DNA of 64,000 bases from Nocardiopsis sp. NRRL B-16309 (lineage in GTDB: Bacteria; Actinomycetota; Actinomycetes; Streptosporangiales; Streptosporangiaceae), in contig NZ_LGEC01000058.1 in NCBI RefSeq assembly GCF_001279585.1, positions 124,001-188,000 on the forward strand, read 5' to 3'. A program made the translations under genes and the position numbers. Shown here one piece after another: positions 51,586 through 61,593 of this stretch; position 1 is the stretch's first letter, and the number at the start of each line of letters is the position of its first letter. The notes beneath the pieces were generated by a model. The model ran no database searches. It was not told the origin of the DNA and saw only the letters and a list, made by a program, of their open reading frames with translations.

Positions 51586-52020
51586 GTGACAGTGAAGATG
51601 GACAACGTCGGCATCGTCGTCGAGGACCTCGACGCGGCGATCGAGTTCTTCCGCGAACTCGGACTCCGGCTCGAAGGACGGACCGTCGTGGAGGGCGAGT
51701 GGGCCGGACGCGTCACCGGCCTGGCGGACCAGCGCGTCGAGATCGCGATGATGCGCACACCGGACGGCCACGGACGACTGGAGCTCTCGCGCTTCATCGA
51801 GCCGTCCGTCCTCGCCGACCACCGGAACGCGCCGGTGAACGCGCTGGGCTACCTGCGCGTCATGTTCGCGGTCGACGACCTGGACGCGACCCTCGACCGG
51901 CTGAGCGGGCACGGCGCGGAACTCGTCGGCGAGGTGGTCCGGTTCGGGGACGCGTATCGGCTCTGCTACGTGCGCGGACCCGAGGGCATCCTCATCGGGC
52001 TCGCCCAGGAGCTCGGCTGA
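51586..52020 (+). CDS. VOC-family (glyoxalase/bleomycin resistance) protein
   Basis: 144 aa, two beta-alpha-beta-beta-beta modules of the vicinal-oxygen-chelate fold: VKMDNVGIVVEDLDAAIEFFRELGLRLEG first, GYLRVMFAVDDLDATLDRLSGHGAELVGEV second, ending in YVRGPEGILIGLAQEL. Metal ligand positions fit loosely (Glu in GRLELSRF and the PEGI Glu). Substrate unknown. GTG at 51586 is chosen as the family start; its ribosome site is weak. Confidence 0.85.
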   Translation: MTVKMDNVGIVVEDLDAAIEFFRELGLRLEGRTVVEGEWAGRVTGLADQRVEIAMMRTPDGHGRLELSRFIEPSVLADHRNAPVNALGYLRVMFAVDDLDATLDRLSGHGAELVGEVVRFGDAYRLCYVRGPEGILIGLAQELG

Positions 52021-52330
52021 GTTCCGGGCACGGCCGAGGACGGGCGGCACGGGGAGCGACCGCGTGAGGGTGCTCGCGTTCGGCCGCGGTGGGATCACAC
52101 GGCTTACGGATGAGCGCTCGGGTGAACAGGTCACCATGTCGGGTCCCTTGTGCGACTTCCTTGTGCGACCGGGCCGATCAGCGCGGCACGGAGACACGAC
52201 CGAGTTCGGGACCCGCCGCCTGGTGGAACCGCTCGGATCGGCCGAGAGGCACCGTGGCTCTCGAAGACCGGTCGCCTCACCCCGCTCCCCCGCCGTCCTC
52301 GGGTCGCTCGGCTCCCATTGGGCCGAGGCA

Positions 52331-52359
52331 TTGAGTTCAGCAACTGAACTCTGTAGCGT
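52331..52359 (+). promoter_or_regulatory. HxlR promoter with operator in the spacer
   Basis: TTGAGT (52331-52336), 17 bases, TAGCGT (52354-52359): the +1 would be at 52366, exactly the ATG of the HxlR gene, so its mRNA is probably leaderless. A perfect dyad GAGTTCAG-CAA-CTGAACTC (52333-52351) fills the spacer, the right place for autorepression. Nothing else is seen in the 345-base gap 52021-52365. Confidence 0.7.
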
Positions 52360-52365
52360 GAAGGC

Positions 52366-52863
52366 ATGTCACGCCGCCGCTTCGCCGAGTTCGCGTGTTC
52401 GCTCGCCAGGTCCCTCGACGTCATCGGCGACACCTGGACACCGCTGATCCTGCGCGACGTGTTCCTCGGTGTCGACACGTTCAACGACATCGTCCGCGAC
52501 CTCGGCATCTCCCGCGCGCTGCTCACCGACCGCCTCGCCCTCCTCGTCCGCGAAGGGATCCTCGACGAAGCCGAGTACCGCGAGCGCCCGCGGCGCGTGC
52601 GGTACACGCTGACCGACAGCGGCCGGGAACTCGTTCCGATCCTCGTCGCTCTGACGCAGTGGGGCGACCGGTGGCGCAGCGGCGGGGAGGCCCCGCTGGA
52701 GTTCACCCACGACTGCGGTGCGCCGCTGGAGTCCCGTGTCTCCTGCGACGCGTGCGGCTCACCGATCACGTCCGAGTCCCTCACCGCACGGCCCGGGCCC
52801 GGCGGGCGCGCGGCCCCCGGCACCGCGGTCATCGCCGAGCACCTATCCCGAGGAAGGACCTGA
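52366..52863 (+). CDS. HxlR-family transcriptional regulator
   Basis: 165 aa. The winged helix-turn-helix of the HxlR family is complete: CSLARSLDVIGDTWTPLILRDVFLGVDTFNDIVRDLGISRALLTDRLALLVREGILDEAEYRERPRRVRYTLTDSGREL. After it comes a C-terminal tail with HDCGA and SCDACGSP, four Cys plus His that could bind metal or sense redox. Divides two bases before the NTF2-like gene, so co-transcribed. The dyad at 52333-52351 suggests autoregulation. Confidence 0.92.
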   Translation: MSRRRFAEFACSLARSLDVIGDTWTPLILRDVFLGVDTFNDIVRDLGISRALLTDRLALLVREGILDEAEYRERPRRVRYTLTDSGRELVPILVALTQWGDRWRSGGEAPLEFTHDCGAPLESRVSCDACGSPITSESLTARPGPGGRAAPGTAVIAEHLSRGRT

Positions 52864-52865
52864 CG

Positions 52866-53366
52866 ATGAACGCGGCTCTGACGGCGTGGATCCGGGCCGG
52901 CGAGCACGGCGATGCCGAGGCGGCTCGCGTGGCGCTCGCCGACGACGCCGTGATCGTCTCGCCCCTGACCGACCAGTTCGTGTTCCGCGGCAGGGACGAG
53001 GTCGTCGACCTCCTGCGCGACGTGTTCGAGGTCGTCACCGCGACCCGCTACGTCCGGACGGCACGCGTGGAATCGGGGGCCGTGCTCCTCGCCGAGACGC
53101 GGGTGGACGGCCTCGCGATGAACGAGGCCCAGTTCGTGGACCTCGACGAGGAGGGGCGGATCGCGGCGGTGACGCTGTTCATGCGGCCCCTGCCCGCGAG
53201 CACCCGCTTCCTGCGACGGCTCGGACCACGCGTCGCGCGTCGGCAGGGCAACAACGGCGTGGCCCGCACCCTCTCGCTCGCAGGGGCGTTCCTCGACTCC
53301 GTCGCGACGTCCGGCGACCGTACGTTCGTCCCGATGGCCGCACCGACGAGCACGCGCCGCGGTTGA
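52866..53366 (+). CDS. NTF2/SnoaL-like protein
   Basis: 166 aa. First ~115 residues have a SnoaL/NTF2-like layout (LTAWIRAGEHGDAEAARVALADDAVIVSPLTDQFVFRGRDEVVDLLRDVF...), a cone-shaped fold used for small-molecule binding or isomerisation. ATG at 52866 follows GAGGAAGGA. The C-terminal basic tail (FLRRLGPRVARRQGNNG) is unusual. Operon partner of the HxlR regulator, so likely its target or effector-handling enzyme. Confidence 0.75.
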   Translation: MNAALTAWIRAGEHGDAEAARVALADDAVIVSPLTDQFVFRGRDEVVDLLRDVFEVVTATRYVRTARVESGAVLLAETRVDGLAMNEAQFVDLDEEGRIAAVTLFMRPLPASTRFLRRLGPRVARRQGNNGVARTLSLAGAFLDSVATSGDRTFVPMAAPTSTRRG

Positions 53367-53438
53367 CCGGCGCTTCGATCACACATCGCACCGGAACCCC
53401 GCCGCGTTCCGCGATCCGGGCGCACCGGCTCCTGCCGC

Positions 53439-54524
<1,086 letters not shown>

Positions 54525-54882
54525 AAGGTCAGAGTCTATGCGGACCAACGGGTCGGCCGGTCCGTACAGGTCGGAAAGCGGGGCCAATCGTCGAAACGCG
54601 CTGCGCCGACAACACTACGCAGAGTAGGTTTGGACGACCGCCGGAGGCCCGGGGCCGATGCCGCGCGGTGCCTCCCGGGGTGCCGCGCACTCCCCGGCCC
54701 GACCGGTGAACGTACGGCCGCCGGTACGGGAGGGACGGGGCGTCGGCGGACGGCCGACCGCCTCGCGCGAGGACCGATGAGGGAACCGGAACGCCACGGC
54801 GTCCGGCATCCCGGCGGCCCAGGGGGAGTCCGCCGGCCTCGGACCGTGCGGGCGGCACTGGTTCCTTGGGGGGAAGGCAACT
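54525..54882. other. 358-base divergent promoter region (ychF / FkbM-type gene)
   Basis: No gene is supported. A TAGACT (minus strand, near 54536) may be the ychF -10; a TAGGTT (about 54624-54629) may serve the plus-strand gene. Confidence 0.4.
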
Positions 54883-55854
54883 GTGGTCACCGACCAACTG
54901 CGCGCACTCGTACGGCGCTACCCGCTCATCCGCTTCGCCACGCGGCGCGTCCGTGTCCACCTGCCCAGACGCCTGGGCGGACTGGATCCGGCCCGGGTGC
55001 CGCCGCGGAGCCGCCGGTTCACCGTCGCGCTGCCCCGGCTGGACACGGACAAGCGCCGCCACGGTCCCGACAGCCTCACCCTGGAGCTGTCCGGCGACCT
55101 CACCGTGCCCCGGCGCCTGGCCGAGTTCGGGCTCGCGCGGCACGAACCGGACAGTCTGGCCTGTTTCCTGGCCATGCTCGACCACACGCGGCCGGGCGCC
55201 GCCCTGGACGTCGGCTCGGGCATCGGGGTGTACGCGGCCCTGGCCGCGGCGCGCTCGCGCCGCCCGGTCTTCGCGTTCGAGCCGACGCCGGAGATCGCCT
55301 CGGCCGCCCGGGTGGTCTCCGCCACCGCCGAACTGGGGTTCACCGTGGTCGAACTGGCCCTGAGCAACCACAACGGCACCACCCACCTTCGGCGCGCCGC
55401 GCACAACGACATGTGCAACCGGCTGGTGCACTCCACGCGGACCGACCTCACCCACGTCACGGTGGACGTGGCCACACTGTCGCGGTGGCACGAGCGCGCC
55501 GCCGTCGTCCCGGCGGTGCTGACGGTCGACACCGCCGGGACCGAGCCCGACGTGGTGGCCGGGGGCCTGGAGGTGCTGCGCCGGTACCGGCCGTGGATGC
55601 TGGTGAAGGTCCGCCCCGACCGGGGTGTCGAGGAGCGCCTGATGGCCCTGCTCGAACCGCTGGAATACACCTGGTACCCGGTGAGCGGGCCACGGCCCTA
55701 CGTTCCCGTGTCGGAGATCTCCGGGCGGGCGTCACCGGCCTGGGAGCGGATGTGGATGTTCGCCCCGGAGCCGGCCACCGCCGAATTCTGGTCCTCCGTC
55801 GACGCCTGGCGCGCGGCGCTCGACCGCTGCTCCCCCGTTCCAGCGCTGTCGTGA
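54883..55854 (+). CDS. FkbM-family methyltransferase
   Basis: 323 aa. Rossmann SAM-binding motif ALDVGSGIGVYAALAA, acidic FAFEPTPE that ends strand beta-2, and LTVDTAGTEPDVVAGGLEVL near the end of the FkbM domain. FkbM enzymes O-methylate sugars or polyketides; here no biosynthetic cluster is adjacent. GTG at 54883 follows GGAAGG. A strong hairpin ends the transcript. Confidence 0.85.
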   Translation: MVTDQLRALVRRYPLIRFATRRVRVHLPRRLGGLDPARVPPRSRRFTVALPRLDTDKRRHGPDSLTLELSGDLTVPRRLAEFGLARHEPDSLACFLAMLDHTRPGAALDVGSGIGVYAALAAARSRRPVFAFEPTPEIASAARVVSATAELGFTVVELALSNHNGTTHLRRAAHNDMCNRLVHSTRTDLTHVTVDVATLSRWHERAAVVPAVLTVDTAGTEPDVVAGGLEVLRRYRPWMLVKVRPDRGVEERLMALLEPLEYTWYPVSGPRPYVPVSEISGRASPAWERMWMFAPEPATAEFWSSVDAWRAALDRCSPVPALS

Positions 55855-55861
55855 CGCCGCG

Positions 55862-55888
55862 GGCAGGGGCCGGCTCCCGGCCCCTGCC
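55862..55888 (+). terminator. Terminator of the FkbM-type gene
   Basis: Perfect 12-bp stem GGCAGGGGCCGG/CCGGCCCCTGCC (55862-55873 with 55877-55888) with a CTC loop, 7 bases after the stop. Confidence 0.8.
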
Positions 55889-55902
55889 GGGTACCTGGCG
55901 CC

Positions 55903-55931
55903 GGGTGCCCGGGGCGGTCCCCCCGGCACCC
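55903..55931 (-). terminator. Probable terminator of the SurE-like gene
   Basis: GGGTGCC (55903-55909) pairs with GGCACCC (55925-55931), with inner GGGG/CCCC pairing, about 110 bases past the minus-strand SurE stop; further G+C repeats (GGGCCCGGGAAC twice) lie between. Confidence 0.5.
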
Positions 55932-56039
55932 GGGCGGCCCCGGGCCTCCGGGCACCCGGGCGTGGTCTCCGGCCTCCGGGCGCCGGGCCCGGGAACGGGC
56001 CCGGGAACGGACCCGGCGCGGGCCAGGGGTCCCGGCGCC

Positions 56040-57152
56040 TCAGCCGCCCAGTGCGGCCACCAGTTCCGCCAGCCGCTCCACCTCGGCGGGGTCCTCGCCG
56101 GAGGCGTAGGTGCGGTCGGCGGTCAGCGCGCTCACCGAGACCGCGCCCTCCGCCAGGAGCGCCGTGCTGTCGGCGTCCGCGCTGGTCTCGGGCACACAGC
56201 CCGGGGTGTCCGGCTCGCACACCCGCACGCCGAGTTCGTAGGCGTCCTGTCCGGTGAACTCGGGGATCAGGACGGTTCCGGTCCCCGCCCGCGTCCACCG
56301 GACGTCGGTGCCCGGTGCGCCGTCCGGCGCGTGCGGGTGGTTGACGTTGATCATGTAATCGCTGGTCAGAAGGTCCGACCCGACCAGTCGGGCCACGAGA
56401 TCGGTGCTGAACTCCGCGGCGGCCGTGTACGTCCGCGGCGCCACGGTGAAGTCCTCGTCCAGGCCCGCGCTCACCGCGATCGCGGGGACGCCCGCGCCCT
56501 GGCCCGCGAACGCCGCCCCGGCCGTGCCGGAGTTGGCGATCTGGGAGGCCACGTTCGGGCCGGAGTTGACCCCCGACACCACCAGGTCGGGCGGCCCGTC
56601 CCAGCCGACCAGCTCGGAGAGCCCGTGGTGGAGGGCGAAGGTGACGGAGTCGACGGGCGTGGCACTGGGCGAGTCGTCCTCGCAGGGGCCGTCGGCGACG
56701 CAGACCCCGTGGACCGCTCCGCCGCTCGGGGCGTCGGCGCAGTCCCCGGCGTACTCCTCGGGCGGACCCGGGTGCGCGCCCAGGCCGAAGGAGCCGCTGT
56801 GCGAGATCGCGCTGCTCATGCTCGACTGGTAGCCCCAGGGCGCGAAGACCACGACGTCGGCGCCGGCCGCGCACAGCGCCGAGCGCAGCTCGTACAGCCC
56901 CAGGCCGTCCGAGCCGTCCTCCTCGCCGGCCTGCATCGAGTCGTCGTTGGCCAGGAGCACGCGCAGTCCGTCGAGGGACGCGGCGGGGAAGTCCGCACCC
57001 GTCCCCGCGTCCTGGTCGGGAGCGGGGTCGGGGTCGGCGGCACAGGCGCCGAGCAGGGTCAGGGCCGCCAGGGCGGCCGAGGCGGTCAGCGCGGCCGAGC
57101 GGATCGGGGCGGCCGGGGCGGCCAGGTGTCGCGGGGACGTACGAGGGGGCAT
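56040..57152 (-). CDS. Secreted SurE-like lipoprotein
   Basis: 370 aa. A lipoprotein signal (LTLLGAC, Cys37) and acidic linker precede a SurE-type fold: RVLLANDDSM (Asp-Asp pair), ELRSALCAAGADVVVFAPWGYQSS, DLVVSGVNSGPNVAS and AIAVSAG. SurE is normally a cytoplasmic nucleotidase (5'/3'-nucleotidase, polyphosphatase), so an exported, anchored version is notable; substrate is unknown. ATG at 57152 has AGAAAGG upstream. Last gene of the MFS-hydrolase-SurE operon (38 bases after the hydrolase). Confidence 0.85.
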   Translation of the reverse strand: MPPRTSPRHLAAPAAPIRSAALTASAALAALTLLGACAADPDPAPDQDAGTGADFPAASLDGLRVLLANDDSMQAGEEDGSDGLGLYELRSALCAAGADVVVFAPWGYQSSMSSAISHSGSFGLGAHPGPPEEYAGDCADAPSGGAVHGVCVADGPCEDDSPSATPVDSVTFALHHGLSELVGWDGPPDLVVSGVNSGPNVASQIANSGTAGAAFAGQGAGVPAIAVSAGLDEDFTVAPRTYTAAAEFSTDLVARLVGSDLLTSDYMINVNHPHAPDGAPGTDVRWTRAGTGTVLIPEFTGQDAYELGVRVCEPDTPGCVPETSADADSTALLAEGAVSVSALTADRTYASGEDPAEVERLAELVAALGG

Positions 57153-57190
57153 GGTCGTGCCTTTCTGGGGGATTCGGGGGGTGGCCGTCG

Positions 57191-57886
57191 TCAGATCCAG
57201 CCGTCGAGCGAGGCGAGGAAGCCGGGCAGGTCGTCGCGGTGGACGCAGTGCCCGGCGCCCGGCACCACGCGGACCGTGAATCCGCGCTCGGCCAGCAGGC
57301 GGGCGCCGTCGGCGTCGACGGTGAAGCTGGGGTCGGCCAGCTGGACCAGGGAGGGCACCACGGCCTTGGCCGGAAGCCGGTCCCCGGCCGAGGCCTCGTC
57401 GATGACGTCGAAGAACGCGGGGTCGAAGGCGGCGAACCCGGCCAGCTCGGCCGCGATGTCGGCGTCGCTCCAGCGGGGGTTCATGGCGCGGACGCTCTCG
57501 GCGGTGGCCCGCTCGACCATCGAGCGCATGGCGCCGGTGGCCGCGGTCGTGACCGAGCCGAACTGGAAGGCCGGGTCGGAGTACACGGCGCGGGCCGGGC
57601 GAAGGTGCTCGACGGCCAGCGACAGCGCCAGGCCGCCCATGGAGTGGCCGATGGCCAGGTCGGCGCCGGTGGGCAGGGTGTCCACCAGGTCCTGTCCCAG
57701 CGCCGCCACGGTGTACTCGCCGCGCGGGCTGCGGCCGTGGCCGCGCAGGTCCACCCCGACCACGCGGTAGCCGCGGTCGACGAGGTCGGCCTCGACGGCG
57801 TGCCAGGTCCCGTGGTCGGACATGGCGCCGTGGACGAGCAGTGCGGTGCGCGGGCCGGTTCCGGCCTCGTAGGTGTTGAGTCGCAT
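57191..57886 (-). CDS. Alpha/beta-fold hydrolase
   Basis: 231 aa. Nucleophile elbow GHSMGG (Ser82), oxyanion LLVHGAMSDHG, VVGVDLRGHGRSPRG, C-terminal acid and GAGHCVHRDD (catalytic His). MRLNTYEAG start (ATG at 57886) follows AGGAG. Substrate unknown. Second gene after the MFS transporter, 76 bases apart; SurE-like gene comes next. Confidence 0.9.
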   Translation of the reverse strand: MRLNTYEAGTGPRTALLVHGAMSDHGTWHAVEADLVDRGYRVVGVDLRGHGRSPRGEYTVAALGQDLVDTLPTGADLAIGHSMGGLALSLAVEHLRPARAVYSDPAFQFGSVTTAATGAMRSMVERATAESVRAMNPRWSDADIAAELAGFAAFDPAFFDVIDEASAGDRLPAKAVVPSLVQLADPSFTVDADGARLLAERGFTVRVVPGAGHCVHRDDLPGFLASLDGWI

Positions 57887-57962
57887 GAAGGTCTCCTGAG
57901 GAACGGTCGGGGGCGGGCCGGGGAGGCGGGGCGCCCGGGTCCGCCCGTCGGCGGAAGGGAGG

Positions 57963-59255
57963 TCAGCGGACACCGCGGACGAAGACGAGGGCGAGCGCGC
58001 CCAGCAGGCCCACCGCCGATCCCACGAGGAAGAGGGACCCGTAGCCGCCGAGGTGCAGGATGATCGCGGAGGCGATGAACGGGGCGATGATCTGCGGCCC
58101 GGCCGCGGCGATGTTGAGCACGCCCATGTCCCGCGCGGCGTCGGCGTCGTTGGGCAGGACCAGCGTGGCCAGGGCGGTGTCCACGGCCATGAAGCAGCCG
58201 AACGCGCCGCCGTTGACGACGGCGAACACCAGCATCCCGCCCCAGGTCGGAGCGAAGTACGGGATGAGCATCGCCAGCGCGGACGCGGAGCCCGCGACCA
58301 GCGCGAACAGCCTGCGCCGGTCGAGGCGGTCCGAGAGCGGCCCGCCGACGGCGGTCACCACGATCGTGCCGACCGCGGTGACCATGGTGAACACGGTGAC
58401 GGCGGCGGCGGGCTCCATCCCGGCGGGCAGCTCGATGAAGTAGTCGAAGAGGTAGAACTGGAAGCCGAGGATGAGGAAGTAGCCGAGGAAGAGCAGCGCC
58501 CGCCCGACGAAGACCAGGGCGAAGTTGCGGTGGGACAGCGCGGACAGGAACCGTCCGAAGGCGGCCGCGGGGCTGGCGGAGGCCACCGCGCCCCGCTCGG
58601 GCAGTTCGTCGCCGCGGGGGTCGTGGGTGAGCGTGGTCATGAGGACCGCCACCGCGACGACGAGCCCGCCCAGCACGATGTAGCCGATCGGGAGACGGGC
58701 GGTGAAGAGGGACGCCAGCCCCGTGCCCACGACTCCGGCCAGGGAGAGCGCGACGCCCATGAACGCGGCGGCCGTACCGCGCATCCCTGGGGAGACGCGG
58801 TCGGGGATGACGGCGGTGAGCGCCGCCTGGTGCAGGTTCATGGCGCCCTGGGCCAGGCACCAGCCGATGACGATCATCAGCAGGGAGTCGGCGTAGCCCA
58901 GGACGAACACCAGGAGGAACCCGGCCACCGCGCCGCCGAGGATCCACGGGTTGCGGCGTCCCCAGCGCGACCGGGTGCGGTCGGACAGCGCGCCGCCGAT
59001 CGGGTTGAAGACCGTGCCGAAGACGGCGGCGATGCCGGACACCACGCCGAGGTTGGCGACGGCGGCCTGCTCGTCGCCGGGGGTGAGGGCCTGCACCTGG
59101 AGGGGCAGGAGGACGGCCCCGATACCCAGGTAGAAGGCGAAGACGGCGAGGTTGCCCACGCCCAGCATCGGCAGGAGGCGCCGCATGCTGCGTCGGCCCG
59201 AGGGTGTCGGGGTCGTCTGCTCCGCGTCCGAGAGGGGGGAGGGATTTTCGGACAT
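57963..59255 (-). CDS. MFS transporter (sugar/proton symporter-like)
   Basis: 430 aa, twelve TM helices. A conserved GGALSDRTRSRWGRRNPWIL between TM2 and TM3 resembles the SLC45/GPH-type and sucrose-like carriers, and its symmetry mate GGPLSDRLDRRRLF follows TM8. Substrate is not deducible, but a LacI repressor next door and a GH3 enzyme downstream favour a glycoside or sugar. ATG at 59255 follows AGGGAG. First gene of the operon, controlled from 59316-59344. Confidence 0.9.
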   Translation of the reverse strand: MSENPSPLSDAEQTTPTPSGRRSMRRLLPMLGVGNLAVFAFYLGIGAVLLPLQVQALTPGDEQAAVANLGVVSGIAAVFGTVFNPIGGALSDRTRSRWGRRNPWILGGAVAGFLLVFVLGYADSLLMIVIGWCLAQGAMNLHQAALTAVIPDRVSPGMRGTAAAFMGVALSLAGVVGTGLASLFTARLPIGYIVLGGLVVAVAVLMTTLTHDPRGDELPERGAVASASPAAAFGRFLSALSHRNFALVFVGRALLFLGYFLILGFQFYLFDYFIELPAGMEPAAAVTVFTMVTAVGTIVVTAVGGPLSDRLDRRRLFALVAGSASALAMLIPYFAPTWGGMLVFAVVNGGAFGCFMAVDTALATLVLPNDADAARDMGVLNIAAAGPQIIAPFIASAIILHLGGYGSLFLVGSAVGLLGALALVFVRGVR

Positions 59256-59315
59256 CTGGTTCTCCCTGGTGTGAACCCACGAGGAAATGCCTGTTCAGGC
59301 TCCGGTTATGCGATT

Positions 59316-59344
59316 AAGCTAGGTTAAGCGTTTAACCTTGTCAA
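59316..59344 (-). promoter_or_regulatory. MFS-operon promoter with LacI-type operator
   Basis: On the minus strand TTGACA (59344-59339), 17 bases, TAGCTT (59321-59316). A dyad AGGTTAA-GCGT-TTAACCT (59321-59338) fills the spacer. It is a typical LacI-family site with a central CG. Predicted +1 near 59309, so a leader of about 55 bases precedes the ATG. Confidence 0.8.
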
Positions 59345-59421
59345 TACATTCGACATCAGGAGTTCACACCGGGATCGGTCCCGGACACCGGACTCCCCGG
59401 CAGGCAGGGCAAGATAGCCGC

Positions 59422-60429
59422 ATGACTTCGATCCGCCCCCGACCCGCGACCATCACCGACATCGCCAAGCGCGCCGGAGTGTCCACCGCGACCGTCTCGT
59501 ACGTGCTCAACGACGCCCCGGGCTCCCGCATCCCGGAGAGCACCAGGACCCGGGTGCGGTCCATCGCCGACGAACTGGGGTACGTGCCGCACGCGAGTGC
59601 GCGGTCGTTGCGGAAGGGGTCCAGCGATCTGGTGCTGTACGTCCAGATGGACGTCGTGCACGGCCCCCTGGCCGCGGAGTTCCACCACCAGCTCACGCTG
59701 CGGCTGCGCGACATGGGGTACACGCTGCTCCAGTACGGGGGCGAGCGGCACCGGGGTGTGAAGGCGGCGCGCACGTGGGCGGCGATGCGCCCCAGCGCCG
59801 TCATCGTGGAGCACGAGCGGCTGACACCGGCCGGCATCGAACTGCTGCGCAAGTCGGACATCCAGGTGATCGCGACGGGCGTGGCCGCCGAGGCCGTCAA
59901 GGGCGAGGGCGTGTCCACGCTCAACATGGACGACGTCGGCGTCGGTGCCCGCGCGGGCGAGCACCTGCTCGGGCGCGGGTACCGCGACCTCGCGGCCGTC
60001 GTGCCGCGCGGCAACGTGCTCCGGCGCATCGGCACGCTGCGCCTGAGGGGCCTCCAGGAGGCCGTCGGCCCGGCCGGAGCCACCGTGCGCTCCCAGGACA
60101 TGGACTGGTCGCCGGAGAGCGCCGCCGAGGTCGTCCGTACCTGGCTCGACGAGGGGTTGCCGGAGGCGGTGTTCGGTTACAACGACGAGTTCAGCGGGCT
60201 GCTCCTGGGAGCGCTTCAGGACGCGGGTGTCCGGGTGCCCGACCAGACCGCGCTGGTGGGGGCGGACGACGTCATGCTGTGCCGGATGCTGCGGCCCCGG
60301 CTGACCAGCGTCCGCCTCGAACCCCAGAGCATCGAGGCGACCGCCGGGGAGATCATCCGGGCGGTCACGGAACGCACGGAGGTCCACCTGTCCCCGTGGA
60401 CGCCGGTCCTGGTCCGCCGCGACACCTGA
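59422..60429 (+). CDS. LacI-family transcriptional repressor
   Basis: 335 aa. Helix-turn-helix ATITDIAKRAGVSTATVSYVLND (9-31), hinge helix VPHASARSLRKG, then a periplasmic-binding-protein-like sensor (DLVLYVQMDVVHGPLAAEF...). The sensor opens unusually with VQMDVVHG. ATG at 59422 is chosen because the HTH begins 8 residues later; an in-frame reading from 59338 would be unusually long. Divergent from the MFS operon, whose promoter contains the operator. Confidence 0.93.
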   Translation: MTSIRPRPATITDIAKRAGVSTATVSYVLNDAPGSRIPESTRTRVRSIADELGYVPHASARSLRKGSSDLVLYVQMDVVHGPLAAEFHHQLTLRLRDMGYTLLQYGGERHRGVKAARTWAAMRPSAVIVEHERLTPAGIELLRKSDIQVIATGVAAEAVKGEGVSTLNMDDVGVGARAGEHLLGRGYRDLAAVVPRGNVLRRIGTLRLRGLQEAVGPAGATVRSQDMDWSPESAAEVVRTWLDEGLPEAVFGYNDEFSGLLLGALQDAGVRVPDQTALVGADDVMLCRMLRPRLTSVRLEPQSIEATAGEIIRAVTERTEVHLSPWTPVLVRRDT

Positions 60430-60488
60430 GCCCCGCGCGGACGCGTCGGCGAAGCCTCGCGCTCCCCGGCCCCGAGCCGTCGACACAC

Positions 60489-60511
60489 CCGCCCGGTCAG
60501 CCCGCGGGCGG
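60489..60511 (+). terminator. Hairpin after the LacI gene
   Basis: CCGCCCG (60489-60495) and CGGGCGG (60505-60511), nine-base loop; short and weak, between convergent genes. Confidence 0.4.
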
Positions 60512-60522
60512 ACCGGCGGGGT

Positions 60523-61413
60523 TCAGGCCAGGCGGAGTTCTCCGACCAGGCGGGCCACGCGCTCGCGGTCGGCGGCGCCCAGGCCCAGGACCGGGCGCGG
60601 CAGGCAGTGCGGGGCGACCAGCCCCAGGTGCTCGGCGATCGCGGCGGTCACGCGCAGGCTGCCGTGGGCGGCGAACAGGTCCCACAGCGGCCGCAGCCGC
60701 TCCGACTCGGCCCCGGCGGTCGCGGTGTCACCGCCGAGCGCGGCGCGGGCCAGGGGCAGCACGGCGCCGGGCACGGTGCCGCCCACCACGGAGTACCAGG
60801 CCCGGCAGCCGGCGGCCAGCCCGGTGGCGGCCGCGCCGTCGCCGGAGACGCCGATGCTCACGTGGTCGGGCACGGCCCCGCGGATCGCGGCGACGTGTTC
60901 GCGGGCGGCGGCCGGGTTCGGCGGAACCGGCGGGATCTTGATCGCGGCCACGTTGGGCAGCGCGGCGACGCGCGCGTACAGCTCGTTCGAGAAGGTGACG
61001 TGCGTCGTGCCCGGGTTGTCGTAGACCACCAGCGGCACCGACAGCTCCGCGGTGACGTCCTCGTAGAGCCCGAACACCTCCTCGTCGGTGAGCTTCTGGT
61101 AGCTCGTCGGGGACAGCAGGACCGCCGCCGCACCGGCCCGCTGGGCGTCCTCGGCCAGGGCGCGCACGTGGGAGGTGCGCAGCGAGCCGATACCGACGAT
61201 CACCGGCACGTCCCCCACCGAGCGCACGGCGGCCCGGGCCACCCGGCGGCGCTCCTCCCGGTCCAGGTAGGCGAAGGATCCGGTCGATCCCAGCGCGCCG
61301 ATGGAGTCGACGCCCGCCTCGACCAGCCGCGTGACGAGCCCGGTGAAGGCCCGTTCGTCGAAGCGGTCGTCGTCCAGCGGGGTCAGTGGGAAGGCGCTCA
61401 GGCCGGTGAACAT
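60523..61413 (-). CDS. DapA-family (dihydrodipicolinate synthase/NAL) lyase
   Basis: 296-aa class I aldolase-type TIM barrel. Substrate loop GSTGSFAYLDREER, Tyr131 (VVYDNPGT) and Schiff-base Lys159 (AAIKIP). Because a LacI-type regulator, carrier and glycosidase are adjacent, a keto-sugar-acid role (NAL/KDG-type) seems likelier than lysine synthesis. ATG at 61413 has GGAGAG upstream. 180 bases after the GH3 gene, probably one transcript. Confidence 0.88.
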   Translation of the reverse strand: MFTGLSAFPLTPLDDDRFDERAFTGLVTRLVEAGVDSIGALGSTGSFAYLDREERRRVARAAVRSVGDVPVIVGIGSLRTSHVRALAEDAQRAGAAAVLLSPTSYQKLTDEEVFGLYEDVTAELSVPLVVYDNPGTTHVTFSNELYARVAALPNVAAIKIPPVPPNPAAAREHVAAIRGAVPDHVSIGVSGDGAAATGLAAGCRAWYSVVGGTVPGAVLPLARAALGGDTATAGAESERLRPLWDLFAAHGSLRVTAAIAEHLGLVAPHCLPRPVLGLGAADRERVARLVGELRLA

Positions 61414-61593
61414 GCTCTCTCCGTGCGTTGCCGGGCGGCTCGGCCGCGTCGTGGCGGTTCCCGGGCGATGGAGGCGAGGCTAGCGGACCGGCCCGCGGCG
61501 AACGCCCTCGGCGTGCCCGGAGACCGCGCACAGTGCCCAGGACGGCCGACCACCGCACACCGCAGGGGGAGGCCGACACCGGTCCCTCCCCCG

